Shown piece by piece: positions 27,584-36,889 of a stretch of DNA of 64,000 nt. The notes beneath the pieces are model-generated. The model was not told the origin of the DNA. It was given only the letters and a program-made list of their open reading frames with translations, and made no database searches. Positions within the stretch are counted from its first letter, which is position 1. Each line of letters begins with the position of its first letter. The stretch lies in NCBI RefSeq assembly GCF_028823665.1, contig NZ_JAPEHV010000003.1, forward strand, positions 248,001-312,000. Direction: 5' to 3'. Position numbers and translations under genes: made by a program. Source of the stretch: Microbacterium sp. C7(2022) (GTDB lineage Bacteria; Actinomycetota; Actinomycetes; Actinomycetales; Microbacteriaceae).

Positions 27584-27733
27584 GAGCCGATTCTGTCACG
27601 AAAGAAGAATTTTCTGTGATCTTCACACCACATTTTGTCGTGGATGACCTCGAACTTCACGTCACAGTGGATGCATCACCACCGCAGAGGCGCCTCGCCG
27701 AAGCATCCGATCACTCACAGACAGGACGCGGAC
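27584..27733. promoter_or_regulatory. ramB-aceB divergent control region
   Basis: This 150-base gap is clearly richer in A and T than its surroundings around 27598-27655. It contains TTTTCTGTGA and CATTTTGTCG stretches, which may be regulator or promoter sites. I could not fix a palindrome or a clear -35/-10 pair. Confidence 0.4.
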
Positions 27734-29395
27734 ATGACCATCGCAACCGACATGCCGATGCGTACACGCACCGGCCCCATCCCCACCACCCACCAGCCCA
27801 CGATCGAGATCGTCGGTGCGCTGCGTGAGCGGTACGAAGAGATCCTCACCCCGGATGCCGTCGCCTTCCTCGCCGCGCTGCACGACCGCTTCGCGTCGCG
27901 ACGCCACGACCGCCTGGCCGACCGCATGCGTCGCCGGTACGAGATCGGCAACGGACGCGACCCGCAGTTCCGCGACGACACCGCGCACATCCGCGAGGAC
28001 ACGTCGTGGCAGGTCGCGGGTGCTGGCCCCGGGCTCCACGACCGTCGCGTCGAGATCACGGGCCCGACAGACCCGAAGATGACGATCAACGCCCTCAACT
28101 CCGGGGCCAAGGTGTGGCTCGCCGACCAGGAGGACGCCACCAGTCCCACCTGGAAGAACGTGATCGAAGGCCAGCTGTCGCTGCGCGACGCGATCCGCGG
28201 CGAGCTGACGTTCACGAACGAGGCCGGAAAGACCTACGAGGTCACGGCCGAGCAGACGCCCACCATCGTGATGCGACCGCGCGGCTGGCACCTGACTGAG
28301 AATCACCTGCAGTACACCGACCGAGCCGGACGCACCATGTCGGCATCCGGATCCCTGACGGATTTCGGTCTGTACTTCTTCCACAACGCCGAGCAGCTCA
28401 TCGCGAACGGCCGCGGACCCTACTTCTACATCGCCAAGCTCGAATCGAGCGAAGAGGCGAAACTGTGGGACGACGTGTTCTCCTTCAGCGAGGAATACCT
28501 CGGGATCGATCACGGTACGATCCGCGCGACGGTGCTCATCGAGACCCTGCCCGCGGCATTCGAGATGGAAGAGATCCTCTTCGAACTGCGCGACCACTGC
28601 GCTGGCTTGAACGCGGGCCGCTGGGACTACATCTTCTCGATCATCAAGAACTACCGGGGTCGCGGCGCACGGTTCGTGCTGCCCGACCGCAGCGAGGTCA
28701 CGATGACCGTGCCGTTTATGCGGGCCTACACCGAGCTGCTCGTGCAGACCTGCCACAAGCGCGGGGCCTTCGCCATCGGCGGGATGAGCGCGTTCATCCC
28801 GAACCGGCGCGACCCCGAGGTCACCGCCGCGGCGTTCGAGAAGGTGGCCGCAGACAAGAAGCGTGAAGCCGGCGATGGCTTCGACGGCACGTGGGTGGCG
28901 CACCCCGACCTGATCCCGGTGGCTCGCGCCGAGTTCGACGCGGTGCTGGGCGAGCGGCCGAACCAACTCGACCGGCAGCGCCCCGACGTGCGAGTGGGTG
29001 CCGCCGACCTGATCGACGTGCACATCGGTCGTCCGGTGACCGCCAAGGGCGTGTACGACAACGTATCGGTGGGCATCCGCTACATCGAGGCGTGGTTGCG
29101 GGGCTTGGGCGCCGTCGCCATCGACAACCTCATGGAGGATGCCGCCACCGCCGAGATCTCGCGGAGCCAGATCTGGCAGTGGATCCATCAGGACCGCCAC
29201 ACCGACGACGGCACCGCCATCACCGCAGAGTACGTCGAGGGACTGATCAGCCACCTGCTCGACGAGGTCGACCGCCACGAGGGCGACCGCTTCGATGACG
29301 CCGCCGCGGTGTTCCGCGAGGTTGCCCTCGGATGCGAGTTTCCGGCCTTTTTGACCCTGCCGGCGTACTCGCGGTTCCTCACCGAGATCGCCTGA
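27734..29395 (+). CDS. aceB: Malate synthase A
   Basis: This 553-residue protein matches malate synthase A in length and motifs: LADQEDATSPTWKNVIEGQ for substrate and metal binding, LIETLPAAFEMEEILFEL with the metal-binding Glu, and GRWDYIFSIIKN. It condenses glyoxylate with acetyl-CoA to malate, the second step of the glyoxylate shunt. The ATG used follows an AGGA by a normal distance; about 33 upstream codons have no ribosome site. Isocitrate lyase follows 32 bases later, and the divergent RamB should regulate both by carbon source. Confidence 0.96.
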   Translation: MTIATDMPMRTRTGPIPTTHQPTIEIVGALRERYEEILTPDAVAFLAALHDRFASRRHDRLADRMRRRYEIGNGRDPQFRDDTAHIREDTSWQVAGAGPGLHDRRVEITGPTDPKMTINALNSGAKVWLADQEDATSPTWKNVIEGQLSLRDAIRGELTFTNEAGKTYEVTAEQTPTIVMRPRGWHLTENHLQYTDRAGRTMSASGSLTDFGLYFFHNAEQLIANGRGPYFYIAKLESSEEAKLWDDVFSFSEEYLGIDHGTIRATVLIETLPAAFEMEEILFELRDHCAGLNAGRWDYIFSIIKNYRGRGARFVLPDRSEVTMTVPFMRAYTELLVQTCHKRGAFAIGGMSAFIPNRRDPEVTAAAFEKVAADKKREAGDGFDGTWVAHPDLIPVARAEFDAVLGERPNQLDRQRPDVRVGAADLIDVHIGRPVTAKGVYDNVSVGIRYIEAWLRGLGAVAIDNLMEDAATAEISRSQIWQWIHQDRHTDDGTAITAEYVEGLISHLLDEVDRHEGDRFDDAAAVFREVALGCEFPAFLTLPAYSRFLTEIA

Positions 29396-29427
29396 CCCAC
29401 ATTCCCTCCCCTCACGAAGGAAAGACA

Positions 29428-31023
29428 ATGACCACCTACCAGGACGACATCGACGCCATCCGGGGCCTCACCGAGCAGCACGGCTCGAGCTGGGCCGGGA
29501 TCGATCCCGAATCCGTTGCGCGCATGCGGGCGCAGAACCGGTTCCGCACCGGACTCGAGATCGCGCAGTACACGGCCGACATCATGCGGCGCGACATGGA
29601 GGAGTACGACGCTGACTCTTCGGTCTACACCCAGTCGCTCGGGGTCTGGCACGGCTTCATCGGGCAGCAGAAGCTCATCTCGATCAAGAAGCACCTGAAG
29701 AGCACGAATAAGCGGTACCTCTACCTGTCGGGCTGGATGGTCGCCGCACTCCGGTCGGAGTTCGGACCGCTGCCCGACCAGTCGATGCATGAGAAGACGG
29801 CAGTGCCCGCCCTGATCGAGGAGCTGTACACGTTCCTCCGTCAGGCCGACGCCCGCGAACTCGACCTGCTGTTCACGAAGCTCGACGAGGCCCGCACGGC
29901 GGGCGATGACACTGCCGTGGACTTCATCCAGTCGCAGATCGACACGTACGAGACACACGTCGTGCCGATCATCGCCGACATCGACGCAGGATTCGGCAAC
30001 CCCGAAGCGACCTACCTGCTCGCCAAGAAGATGATCGAAGCGGGCGCGTGCGCCATCCAGATCGAGAACCAGGTGTCGGACGAGAAGCAGTGCGGCCACC
30101 AGGACGGCAAAGTGACGGTGCCCCACGAGGACTTCATCGCCAAACTCAATGCCGTCCGCTACGCGTTCCTCGAACTCGGCATCGACAACGGCATCATCGT
30201 GGCTCGCACCGATTCGCTGGGCGCGGGCCTCACGCAGAAGCTCGCGGTCAGCCGTGAGCCGGGCGACCTCGGTGATCAGTACAACTCGTTCCTCGACGTC
30301 GAAGAGGTGGGTACGGACAAGCTCGGTAACGGGGATGTCGTCCTCACGCGCGACGGCACACTCGTGCGACCCAAGCGCCTCGCGAGCAACCTGTACCAGT
30401 TCCGTCCCGGAACCGGAGAGGAGCGCGTCGTGCTCGACTGCATCACGTCGCTGCGGCACGGTGCCGATCTGCTGTGGATCGAAACCGAGAAGCCGCACGT
30501 CGAGCAGATCGCGGCGATGGTGGATGCGATCCGCGAAGAGATCCCCAACGCGAAGCTGGTCTACAACAACAGCCCGTCGTTCAACTGGACGCTGAGCTTC
30601 CGTCAGCAGGCCTACGACGCGCTGGTCGAGCAGGGTGCCGATGTGTCGGCCTACGACCGCGCGGATCTGATGAACGTCGAGTACGACGACACCGAGCTGG
30701 CGGCCCTGGCGGACGAGAAGATTCGTACGTTCCAGCGCGACGGCTCGGCGCGTGCGGGCATCTTCCACCACCTGATCACCCTGCCGACGTACCACACGGC
30801 CGCATTGTCGACCGACAATCTGGCCAAGGGATACTTCGGCGACGAGGGCATGCTCGCGTACGTGAAGGGTGTGCAGCGCCGCGAGATCCGTGAGGGCATC
30901 GCGACGGTGAAGCACCAGAACATGGCCGGCAGCGACATCGGCGACAACCACAAGGAGTACTTCGCCGGCGATGCCGCCCTCAAAGCGGGCGGCCAGCACA
31001 ACACCATGAACCAGTTCAGCTGA
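29428..31023 (+). CDS. aceA: Isocitrate lyase
   Basis: This 531-residue enzyme has the active-site signature KQCGH at residues 220-224 with Cys222 and the metal-binding segment IADIDAGFGN at 182-191. The KQCGHQ form and the length near 530 mark the longer isocitrate lyase group rather than the 430-residue KKCGH type. It splits isocitrate into succinate and glyoxylate, feeding malate synthase upstream. GAAGGAAAG precedes the ATG. Succinate from SSADH and acetyl units from other substrates would meet here. Confidence 0.96.
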   Translation: MTTYQDDIDAIRGLTEQHGSSWAGIDPESVARMRAQNRFRTGLEIAQYTADIMRRDMEEYDADSSVYTQSLGVWHGFIGQQKLISIKKHLKSTNKRYLYLSGWMVAALRSEFGPLPDQSMHEKTAVPALIEELYTFLRQADARELDLLFTKLDEARTAGDDTAVDFIQSQIDTYETHVVPIIADIDAGFGNPEATYLLAKKMIEAGACAIQIENQVSDEKQCGHQDGKVTVPHEDFIAKLNAVRYAFLELGIDNGIIVARTDSLGAGLTQKLAVSREPGDLGDQYNSFLDVEEVGTDKLGNGDVVLTRDGTLVRPKRLASNLYQFRPGTGEERVVLDCITSLRHGADLLWIETEKPHVEQIAAMVDAIREEIPNAKLVYNNSPSFNWTLSFRQQAYDALVEQGADVSAYDRADLMNVEYDDTELAALADEKIRTFQRDGSARAGIFHHLITLPTYHTAALSTDNLAKGYFGDEGMLAYVKGVQRREIREGIATVKHQNMAGSDIGDNHKEYFAGDAALKAGGQHNTMNQFS

Positions 31024-31044
31024 CCCGGCTGCACCTGTCCCTGA

Positions 31045-31079
31045 ACGGATGCCTCGACCCACCCGGTCGGGGCATCCGT
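31045..31079 (+). terminator. Terminator after aceA
   Basis: ACGGATGCC (31045-31053) pairs with GGCATCCGT (31071-31079), with an inner CGACC/GGTCG stem and a five-base loop. It closes the glyoxylate operon 21 bases after aceA and just before aspC. Confidence 0.8.
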
Positions 31080-31098
31080 CGTGTGTACGATTTGACCT

Positions 31099-32319
31099 GT
31101 GACTGAAAGCGCTCCTCACCCCCGCAAGCCCAGAGTCTCCGACAAGCTCAGTGCTATCGCCGAGTCGGCGACCCTCAAGGTCGACGCGAAGGCGAAGGCC
31201 CTGCAAGCCGCAGGTCGCCCGGTCATCAGCTATGCCGCCGGCGAGCCCGACTTCGCCACTCCGCAGTTCATCGTCGACGCGGCGGCAGAGGCTCTCACCA
31301 ACCCCGCGAACTTCCGCTACACCCCCGCCGCGGGTCTTCCGGTGCTGCGCGAGGCGATCGCTGCGAAGACGCTGCGCGACTCGGGCCTCGAGGTCGACCC
31401 TTCGCAGATCATCGTCACCAATGGTGGCAAGCAGTCGGTGTACCAGGCCTTCCAGGCAGTGGTGAACCCTGGCGACGAGGTCCTCCTCCCCGCGCCGTAC
31501 TGGACCACGTACCCCGAAGCGATCGCTCTCGCCGACGGTACGCCGGTCGAGGTTTTCGCCGGCGCCGACCAGGAGTACAAGGTCACCGTCGAGCAGCTCG
31601 AGGCGGCACGCACCGACAAGACCACCGTGCTGGTGTTCGTCTCCCCCTCCAACCCCACCGGGTCGGTCTACACCGCCGAAGAGACCAAAGCGATCGGCGA
31701 GTGGGCGGTCGAGCACGGCATCTGGATTATCACCGACGAGATCTATCAGAACCTCGTCTACGAAGGCACGCGCGCCGTGTCGATCGTTGAAGCGGTTCCG
31801 GATGCCGCGGCCCAGACGATCCTCGTCAATGGCGTGGCGAAGACGTACGCGATGACCGGCTGGCGCGTGGGCTGGATGATCGGCCCGAAGGATGCCATCA
31901 AGGTGGCATCCAACCTTCAGTCCCACCTCAGCTCCAACGTGAACAACATCGCGCAGCGTGCCGCGCTGGCAGCGCTCACCGGCCCGCAGGACGAGGTCGA
32001 GCAGATGCGCGTCGCGTTCGATCGCCGGCGTCAGCTGATCGTCGCCGAGCTCAACAAGATCGACGGCGTGCACACGCCCAACCCGCTCGGCGCGTTCTAC
32101 GCGTACCCCGACGTGATGGGCCTTTTGGGTCGCACGTGGCGCGGCAAGACGCCGACGACCTCTCTCGAGCTCGCTGATCTGATCCTCGAAGAGGCAGAGG
32201 TCGCTGTGGTTCCCGGCGAGGCGTTCGGCCCGTCCGGCTACCTGCGTCTGTCGTACGCACTTGGCGATGACGCACTGCTCGAAGGCGTACGCCGCATGCA
32301 GGAGCTCTTCTCCGCGTAA
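31099..32319 (+). CDS. aspC: Pyridoxal phosphate-dependent aspartate aminotransferase
   Basis: This 406-residue class I aminotransferase has the PLP lysine 248 in [16 protein letters not shown], the [10 protein letters not shown] loop and the C-terminal arginine in GYLRLSYAL. It exchanges amino groups between aspartate and 2-oxoglutarate. The start is a GTG with no ribosome site; TACGAT lies seven bases before it, so a leaderless message is likely. In related genomes an aminotransferase of this type borders tRNA-Trp and secE; here the catabolic block lies between them. Confidence 0.92.
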   Translation: MTESAPHPRKPRVSDKLSAIAESATLKVDAKAKALQAAGRPVISYAAGEPDFATPQFIVDAAAEALTNPANFRYTPAAGLPVLREAIAAKTLRDSGLEVDPSQIIVTNGGKQSVYQAFQAVVNPGDEVLLPAPYWTTYPEAIALADGTPVEVFAGADQEYKVTVEQLEAARTDKTTVLVFVSPSNPTGSVYTAEETKAIGEWAVEHGIWIITDEIYQNLVYEGTRAVSIVEAVPDAAAQTILVNGVAKTYAMTGWRVGWMIGPKDAIKVASNLQSHLSSNVNNIAQRAALAALTGPQDEVEQMRVAFDRRRQLIVAELNKIDGVHTPNPLGAFYAYPDVMGLLGRTWRGKTPTTSLELADLILEEAEVAVVPGEAFGPSGYLRLSYALGDDALLEGVRRMQELFSA

Positions 32320-32342
32320 GGCACGTGGCTGGGGCCTGGGGC

Positions 32343-32360
32343 CTGGGCACTCGTGCCCGG
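32343..32360. terminator. Short bidirectional hairpin between aspC and murB
   Basis: GGGCAC-TC-GTGCCC is a perfect hairpin in the convergent gap. It may end both transcripts; it lacks a U-run. Confidence 0.5.
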
Positions 32361-32381
32361 CCCTGCCGTCGCGCGCGCAGC

Positions 32382-33518
32382 CTAGAGTTCGACGCCGATG
32401 AGTACGGGCTCGGGCTGCAGGAGCAATCCGAACTCGGAGTACACGCGCGACTGGATGAACCGAGCGAGCTCGGCGATCTCGCCCGCGGTCGCCTGACCGC
32501 GGTTGGTGAGCGCCAGCGCGTGCTTGGTCGACAGCCCCGCGCGCGAACGCGGCAACTTGAAGGCCTTCGAGATTCCCGAATGCTCGATCAGCCAGGCTGA
32601 GCTGACCTTCACGTCAGAGGTCTGCACGGCGGGCTGCGGAACGAAGCCGTCGAAGGACGACAGCGGAATCACGAGGACCGGGTCGAGGTCGGGCGTGACC
32701 TGCCAGCGCGGGCACTCGGGCGGGAGCGTGCGCGCGAAGGATTCCGAGACAATGGCGTTCTGGAAGAACGAGCCCGCGCTGTACGTGTCAGGGTCGGCGT
32801 CGTCGAGCACCATCCCCTTCGTCGCGCGCGTGGCGAGCACGTGATCGCGGATCCACTGCACGCTCACGGTGTCGTCGGGGCCGAGGCGCAGGGCCGACCG
32901 CAACTGCTCCCCCGCGATCGGGCGTTCGGTGTGGCCGACCTGGGCAAGATCCAGCGTGACCGAGAGAATGACGGCGCGACGCTCGGGCACCGACCCGTAG
33001 TGATGCTTCAGCACCGACGTGCGAAAACCGAGTCCGAGCTCTGCGGCTGAGACGACCGAGACGTCACCGGTGGATTCGTCGATCAGCTCCACCTCGACGA
33101 GGGTCTGCACAATCTCCTGCCCGTAGGCACCGATGTTCTGCACGGGCGCGGCTCCCACTGTCCCGGGAATACCCGACATCGCCTCGATGCCCGCGAGCCC
33201 TTCCGCCACGGCATACGCGACCAACGCGTCCCAGTTGTGCCCGGCCTGCACGCGGAGGCGCGCGATCCCGGGGCGCGGGTCGGGCATCCGCTCGATGCCC
33301 TCGGTGAGGATTCGCACCACCGTGCCCTCGAATGGCTCGTCGCCGGCGAACAGATTCGACCCGCCACCGAGCACGAACCACTCGTCGCCGGTCGCCCACA
33401 CATCGTGGAGAGCAGTGACCAACTCGTCACGCGTGGTGGCATCGATCATGCGCTCGGGCGCTGCACCCGTGCGCAGTGTCGTCAGCTCAGCAAGCCGAAT
33501 CGGCGTGATCTCGCCCAC
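32382..33518 (-). CDS. murB: UDP-N-acetylenolpyruvoylglucosamine reductase
   Basis: The 378-residue protein shows the MurB flavin-binding stretch WFVLGGGSNLFAGD near residue 47, the GIEAMSGIPGTVGAAPVQNIGAYGQE region and YSAGSFFQNAIV, whose serine is the likely proton donor. It makes UDP-N-acetylmuramate for peptidoglycan. The length of about 380 fits the type I form of actinobacteria. The GTG start lies three bases after the stop of the dehydratase gene, so the genes are co-transcribed. Confidence 0.96.
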   Translation of the reverse strand: MGEITPIRLAELTTLRTGAAPERMIDATTRDELVTALHDVWATGDEWFVLGGGSNLFAGDEPFEGTVVRILTEGIERMPDPRPGIARLRVQAGHNWDALVAYAVAEGLAGIEAMSGIPGTVGAAPVQNIGAYGQEIVQTLVEVELIDESTGDVSVVSAAELGLGFRTSVLKHHYGSVPERRAVILSVTLDLAQVGHTERPIAGEQLRSALRLGPDDTVSVQWIRDHVLATRATKGMVLDDADPDTYSAGSFFQNAIVSESFARTLPPECPRWQVTPDLDPVLVIPLSSFDGFVPQPAVQTSDVKVSSAWLIEHSGISKAFKLPRSRAGLSTKHALALTNRGQATAGEIAELARFIQSRVYSEFGLLLQPEPVLIGVEL

Positions 33519-33521
33519 CCG

Positions 33522-33923
33522 TCAGACCCGCACCCGCACCTGCGCCTTGCCGAGCACCGTGGTGTCGGCGTGAGACACGGTCAGATCCACACGCAGTTCG
33601 TCGTCGGAGGCCGCACCGATCTTGGCGACGACAGTGACGTCGGCCCCGGCTTCGGCGTCGACGACGACGGGGCGGGTGAACCGCACCCCGTACTCCAGGA
33701 TGCGACCGGCGTCGCCGAGCCACGGCACGATGGTCTCGACCGACAGGCCCATAGTCAGCATCCCGTGCGCGAGAACCCCCGGCAGGCCCACGTTCGCCGC
33801 GACATCGTCGCGATAGTGGATGGGGTTGAAGTCACCGGATGCTCCGGCATAACGCACGAGCGACTCGCGCGTCAGGTGAACGGTGCGCTCGGCGACGACG
33901 TCACCCACGGTCAGCCCGCTCAT
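33522..33923 (-). CDS. MaoC-type dehydratase, HadB-like
   Basis: This 133-residue hot-dog protein contains YAGASGDFNPIHYRDDVAANVGLPGVLAHGML, the hydratase 2 motif with the catalytic Asp and His. HadB-type subunits dehydrate 3-hydroxyacyl thioesters together with a HadA-type partner, encoded just upstream with a four-base overlap. The pair next to murB and near the secE-nusG cluster mirrors the hadAB-secE neighbourhood of mycobacteria. In a Microbacterium-like host without mycolic acids its substrate is unclear. Confidence 0.88.
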   Translation of the reverse strand: MSGLTVGDVVAERTVHLTRESLVRYAGASGDFNPIHYRDDVAANVGLPGVLAHGMLTMGLSVETIVPWLGDAGRILEYGVRFTRPVVVDAEAGADVTVVAKIGAASDDELRVDLTVSHADTTVLGKAQVRVRV

Positions 33924-34369
33924 GCGTCGCCCTCCCCCACCAGCAGGACGGATGTCGCCGTAACGACGTGGCTGCCCGCGGCATCCGTCATCTCTGCTTC
34001 ACTCGTGACCATGGCGTTGCCTCCGAGAGTGCGGATGCCCGTGACCGACAGTTGGGCGACGAGCTCATCGCCCGCCGTGATCGGTCGCGTGTAGCGGAAA
34101 CGCTGTTCAGCGTGCAGCACGCGCGAGAGGACGATGCCCGAGTCGGGCTCGGCGAGCAGCTGCTGGAGCGTGAGGTCCTGCAACACCATCGCAAACGTGG
34201 GTGGCGCGACGACGTCGTCGTAGCCGAGCGCGCGCGCGGCATCCACATCAAAGTGCTGGGAATCGGTCGCGAAGACGGCCCGCGCGAACTCGCGAACCTT
34301 CTCACGACCCACGAGGTAGGGGGCTGTCGGGGGGAATGTCCGGCCGACGAGCTCGGGGTTCACTGGCAC
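33920..34369 (-). CDS. FAS1-like dehydratase domain protein, HadA/UPF0336-like
   Basis: This 149-residue hot-dog protein begins VNPELVGRTFPPTAPYLVGREKVREFA, the typical start of the UPF0336 family, and lacks the catalytic pair of the MaoC partner. In HadAB it stabilises the heterodimer and binds the acyl chain. Its stop overlaps the start of the partner by four bases, so equal production of both subunits is expected. The call is by family pattern and by the coupled partner. Confidence 0.88.
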   Translation of the reverse strand: MPVNPELVGRTFPPTAPYLVGREKVREFARAVFATDSQHFDVDAARALGYDDVVAPPTFAMVLQDLTLQQLLAEPDSGIVLSRVLHAEQRFRYTRPITAGDELVAQLSVTGIRTLGGNAMVTSEAEMTDAAGSHVVTATSVLLVGEGDA

Positions 34370-34430
34370 GGTGCCATCCTACCCAGCGCTCTCGGCGAGC
34401 GCGGCGCGCGCCTCAGGCCCGGTCGTCACC

Positions 34431-35249
34431 TCAGGCGCGGTCGCGGCGGTCTTTGCGCTGCTGCCGCAGCGTGCGCACGCCCATCTGTACGGCGATGAAC
34501 ACGAGGAAGAGAGCGAACAGCACGTTGGCCGCGAACGGGTCGAGCAGAGTCGCGAACCACGCCCCGAGCGCGGTCGTTGTGCATGCCGCGAGCCCTACGG
34601 CGGCCGCGGCGAGCAGATCGACATTGTGCCGGCGGATGTTCGCCACGGTGCCTGAGATCGCCGTCGGGATCATCATCAACAGCGACGTGCCCTTTGCGAT
34701 GAGGTCGCTGGTTCCGAACAGGAGAATGAGCGCCGGGACGACGATGATGCCGCCACCGACCCCGAGGATGCCGCTCATGATGCCGGTGACGAATCCGACC
34801 GCGGCGAGGCCGAGGCCGTTCCACCAATCGAGGTCAAGACCCGCGTCACGCGAAGGGATGACCAGGAACAGGCTGATGATGACAAGCCCGAGGAAGCCGA
34901 TGAAGAACCAGCGCAGCGTGAGGACGGGAAGACGCGCGAGTAGCCACGCGCCCACTTGCGCGCCGAAGACGGCGGTGGCCGCGAGGATGAGCGCGGGGAT
35001 CCACGCCACCGAGTCGTGCACGGCGTACGAGATGACGCCGACGGTTGCGGTGGGGACGATCGCAGCGAGCGAGGTGCCGGCTGCGAGCCTCTGATCGAAC
35101 GCGAGGAGGAGGACCAGCAACGGGACGATGACCGTTCCGCCGCCGACGCCGAACAGGCCCGACAAGAGCCCGGCGAGCAGGCCGATGCCGACGCACGAGA
35201 GGAAGAACTTCGTGCCACGGGAGCGCTCGGCGCCTTCGATGCCCGTCAT
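34431..35249 (-). CDS. TauE/SafE-family membrane exporter
   Basis: This 272-residue protein has eight or so hydrophobic segments and two copies of the family repeat: GLLSGLFGVGGGTVIVPLL near the N-terminus and GIMSGILGVGGGIIVVPAL in the middle. Such proteins move sulfite, sulfoacetate or other anions across the membrane; the substrate is not evident here. The start was set at the ATG that overlaps the stop of the DUF2510 protein (ATGA); an ATG nine codons earlier is possible but lies inside that gene. Confidence 0.88.
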   Translation of the reverse strand: MTGIEGAERSRGTKFFLSCVGIGLLAGLLSGLFGVGGGTVIVPLLVLLLAFDQRLAAGTSLAAIVPTATVGVISYAVHDSVAWIPALILAATAVFGAQVGAWLLARLPVLTLRWFFIGFLGLVIISLFLVIPSRDAGLDLDWWNGLGLAAVGFVTGIMSGILGVGGGIIVVPALILLFGTSDLIAKGTSLLMMIPTAISGTVANIRRHNVDLLAAAAVGLAACTTTALGAWFATLLDPFAANVLFALFLVFIAVQMGVRTLRQQRKDRRDRA

Positions 35250-36226
35250 TGCTGATCGATGGTGTCGATCGCCCACGCGTCGCCGGCCGGCACGAGCGTG
35301 TACTCGTACTGGTCGAGAAGCTCTACGGGCGGATCTGCGGGGTTTCCCTCACCATCGAAGGCAGACAGATACGTCTCATCGGTCGACACGATGATCGTGC
35401 GATCCTCGTCGTCGATATCGGTCACCACCAGCACGTAGTTGCTCGTGGTCGCGTTGAAGTCGGTGACCAGCGCGTTGAAGTCGGTGCAGTTCGTGGCGCC
35501 TTGCGTGGCGCGGAACTGTTCGGTCGTCGCCTCGAAGTACGCCTCGCAGTCGGCGGTGTCCCACGCCCGGTCGTACAGTTCGACGACCTCGACGGCTGCG
35601 CGCTCCCGGTCCGTGGCGGGTTCGACCGACGACGCGTTGTTCGATGCGGACAGCCCGAAGATGATCAGCGGAATGACGATCGCGGCCGCGATCACGATGC
35701 CCAAGAGCACCACGCCGAGGATGACCCACACGATCCATAACTTGGACTTGTTGGGTTCGGTGGCGGCGACGAAGGCGCCGGAGTACTGCTGTTCGGATGC
35801 TGCGCCGCCGAGCTGCGCGGGGTCGCCGCCCGGGTATGCGGCGTTGGGGTAACCCGGGTAGGCGGCGTTGGGGTCGCCCGGGTAGGCGGCGTTGGGGTAA
35901 CCCTGAGCCGGCACTGTCGGCGCCGTCTGGTCGACGGCCGCGACGAAGTCGGTCATGGCGTCGTGCTCGGGTGCCGGCGGCACGGCGTGAGCTGTCGCTG
36001 CGGACTGCGCGAGCCCTGGGTCTGCCTCGCCCGGCGCAACGGGCTCGGCTCCCTGAGCGGGGCTTGCCTCTGCGGGCGCTGCCTGCGCGGAGTCCTGCGC
36101 GTGCGCTACCTCGGCGGGCGCCGGCTCGGGGTCAGGTGTAGCGACGTGCTCGGTCCATTGGGCGCCGTCCCACCAGCGCAGCGCGCCATGGCCATCGTCA
36201 TACCAGCCCGGAGGAGTCGTCGCCAT
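35246..36226 (-). CDS. DUF2510 single-pass membrane protein
   Basis: This 326-residue protein starts with a DUF2510 module (PPGWYDDGHGALRWWDGAQWTEH), followed by an Ala/Pro-rich linker containing YPNAAYPG repeats near residues 110-133, a membrane helix at about 163-191 and an extracytoplasmic domain of 130 residues that includes two cysteines (DCEAYFEATTEQF and TNCTDFN). The outer domain resembles secreted DUF4878- or SnoaL-like folds, but I cannot name it. It is coupled to the exporter gene by ATGA. DUF2510 proteins are common in actinobacteria and often of unknown function. Confidence 0.8.
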   Translation of the reverse strand: MATTPPGWYDDGHGALRWWDGAQWTEHVATPDPEPAPAEVAHAQDSAQAAPAEASPAQGAEPVAPGEADPGLAQSAATAHAVPPAPEHDAMTDFVAAVDQTAPTVPAQGYPNAAYPGDPNAAYPGYPNAAYPGGDPAQLGGAASEQQYSGAFVAATEPNKSKLWIVWVILGVVLLGIVIAAAIVIPLIIFGLSASNNASSVEPATDRERAAVEVVELYDRAWDTADCEAYFEATTEQFRATQGATNCTDFNALVTDFNATTSNYVLVVTDIDDEDRTIIVSTDETYLSAFDGEGNPADPPVELLDQYEYTLVPAGDAWAIDTIDQQ

Positions 36227-36464
36227 GCTGACACCCTATCTGCCACCGGCGCGCGACCCGCGCCGCCCGCCCCGCCGCGCGCCACGGCCATGCCCACCAC
36301 GCTCCGCCCCCAGAATCTGCGCTTTCATATGACGCGCTTTGCGGCCTCACCTCGAACTCGCCGGCGCGTTGCGCCATATGAGCAGGGCGGCAGCGCGCGG
36401 CCTCGCACGAGCGCCGGGTGGTGCGACGGCCGATTCGCAAGACCCCCGAGGTTGTTGCGCGGGT
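36227..36464. other. 238-base gap without a recognised gene
   Basis: The gap upstream of the DUF2510 gene contains two CATATG sites in inverted context (TCATATGACGCG near 36325 and GCGCCATATGA near 36371). I saw no convincing gene, RNA or terminator in it. Confidence 0.5.
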
Positions 36465-36797
36465 TCAGTTCCGGATGCCGCGCCCGCGCAACCCGGCTCT
36501 TCCCTGGCGCACTTCACCGAAGTGGTACGACACCACGGCGGCGGCCGTGATTGCCCCGACGAAGACAGCGATCAGTTCCGCGGTGGATCGGTCACGCTTC
36601 GGCAAGAGGACCGCGCCGGCGATCGCATTGGCTGCGCTCCAGCCGACGTTGACCAGCGGCGGCGAGTCTGCGACGCCGGGCGGGTCGCTGAACGGGGTAG
36701 GGAATGGCTTCCCCTGTACGCCACTCACTCCGTGCGGCACCGCGTTGATCACGAGGGCTCCGCCCAAGGCCGCGCGCAGAATCGATCCGACCGACAT
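36465..36797 (-). CDS. Small hypothetical membrane protein
   Basis: This 110-residue protein has a hydrophobic N-terminal segment (ILRAALGGALVINAVPHGVSGV), a second around NVGWSAANAIAGAVLL and a third at IAVFVGAITAAAVVSYHFG, so three membrane helices are likely. The segment VINAVPHGVSGVQGKPFPTPF resembles small actinobacterial membrane proteins of unknown role, with a polar loop after helix 1. It stands alone between the DUF2510 gene and a broken lipoprotein gene. I do not recognise a function. Confidence 0.65.
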   Translation of the reverse strand: MSVGSILRAALGGALVINAVPHGVSGVQGKPFPTPFSDPPGVADSPPLVNVGWSAANAIAGAVLLPKRDRSTAELIAVFVGAITAAAVVSYHFGEVRQGRAGLRGRGIRN

Positions 36798-36889
36798 GCC
36801 GCGAGCCTACGGCACCGCAGTACGCCATCTGGCGAACGGTGAGCGCGTAGAGCGGATGCCGGTCCAATACCGCGCGTGAGAGTGATACA

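Noticed and set aside
29188..32073. 961-codon minus-strand open frame over aceA and aspC
   Set aside because: It is antisense to two well-recognised enzymes and shows no family features.
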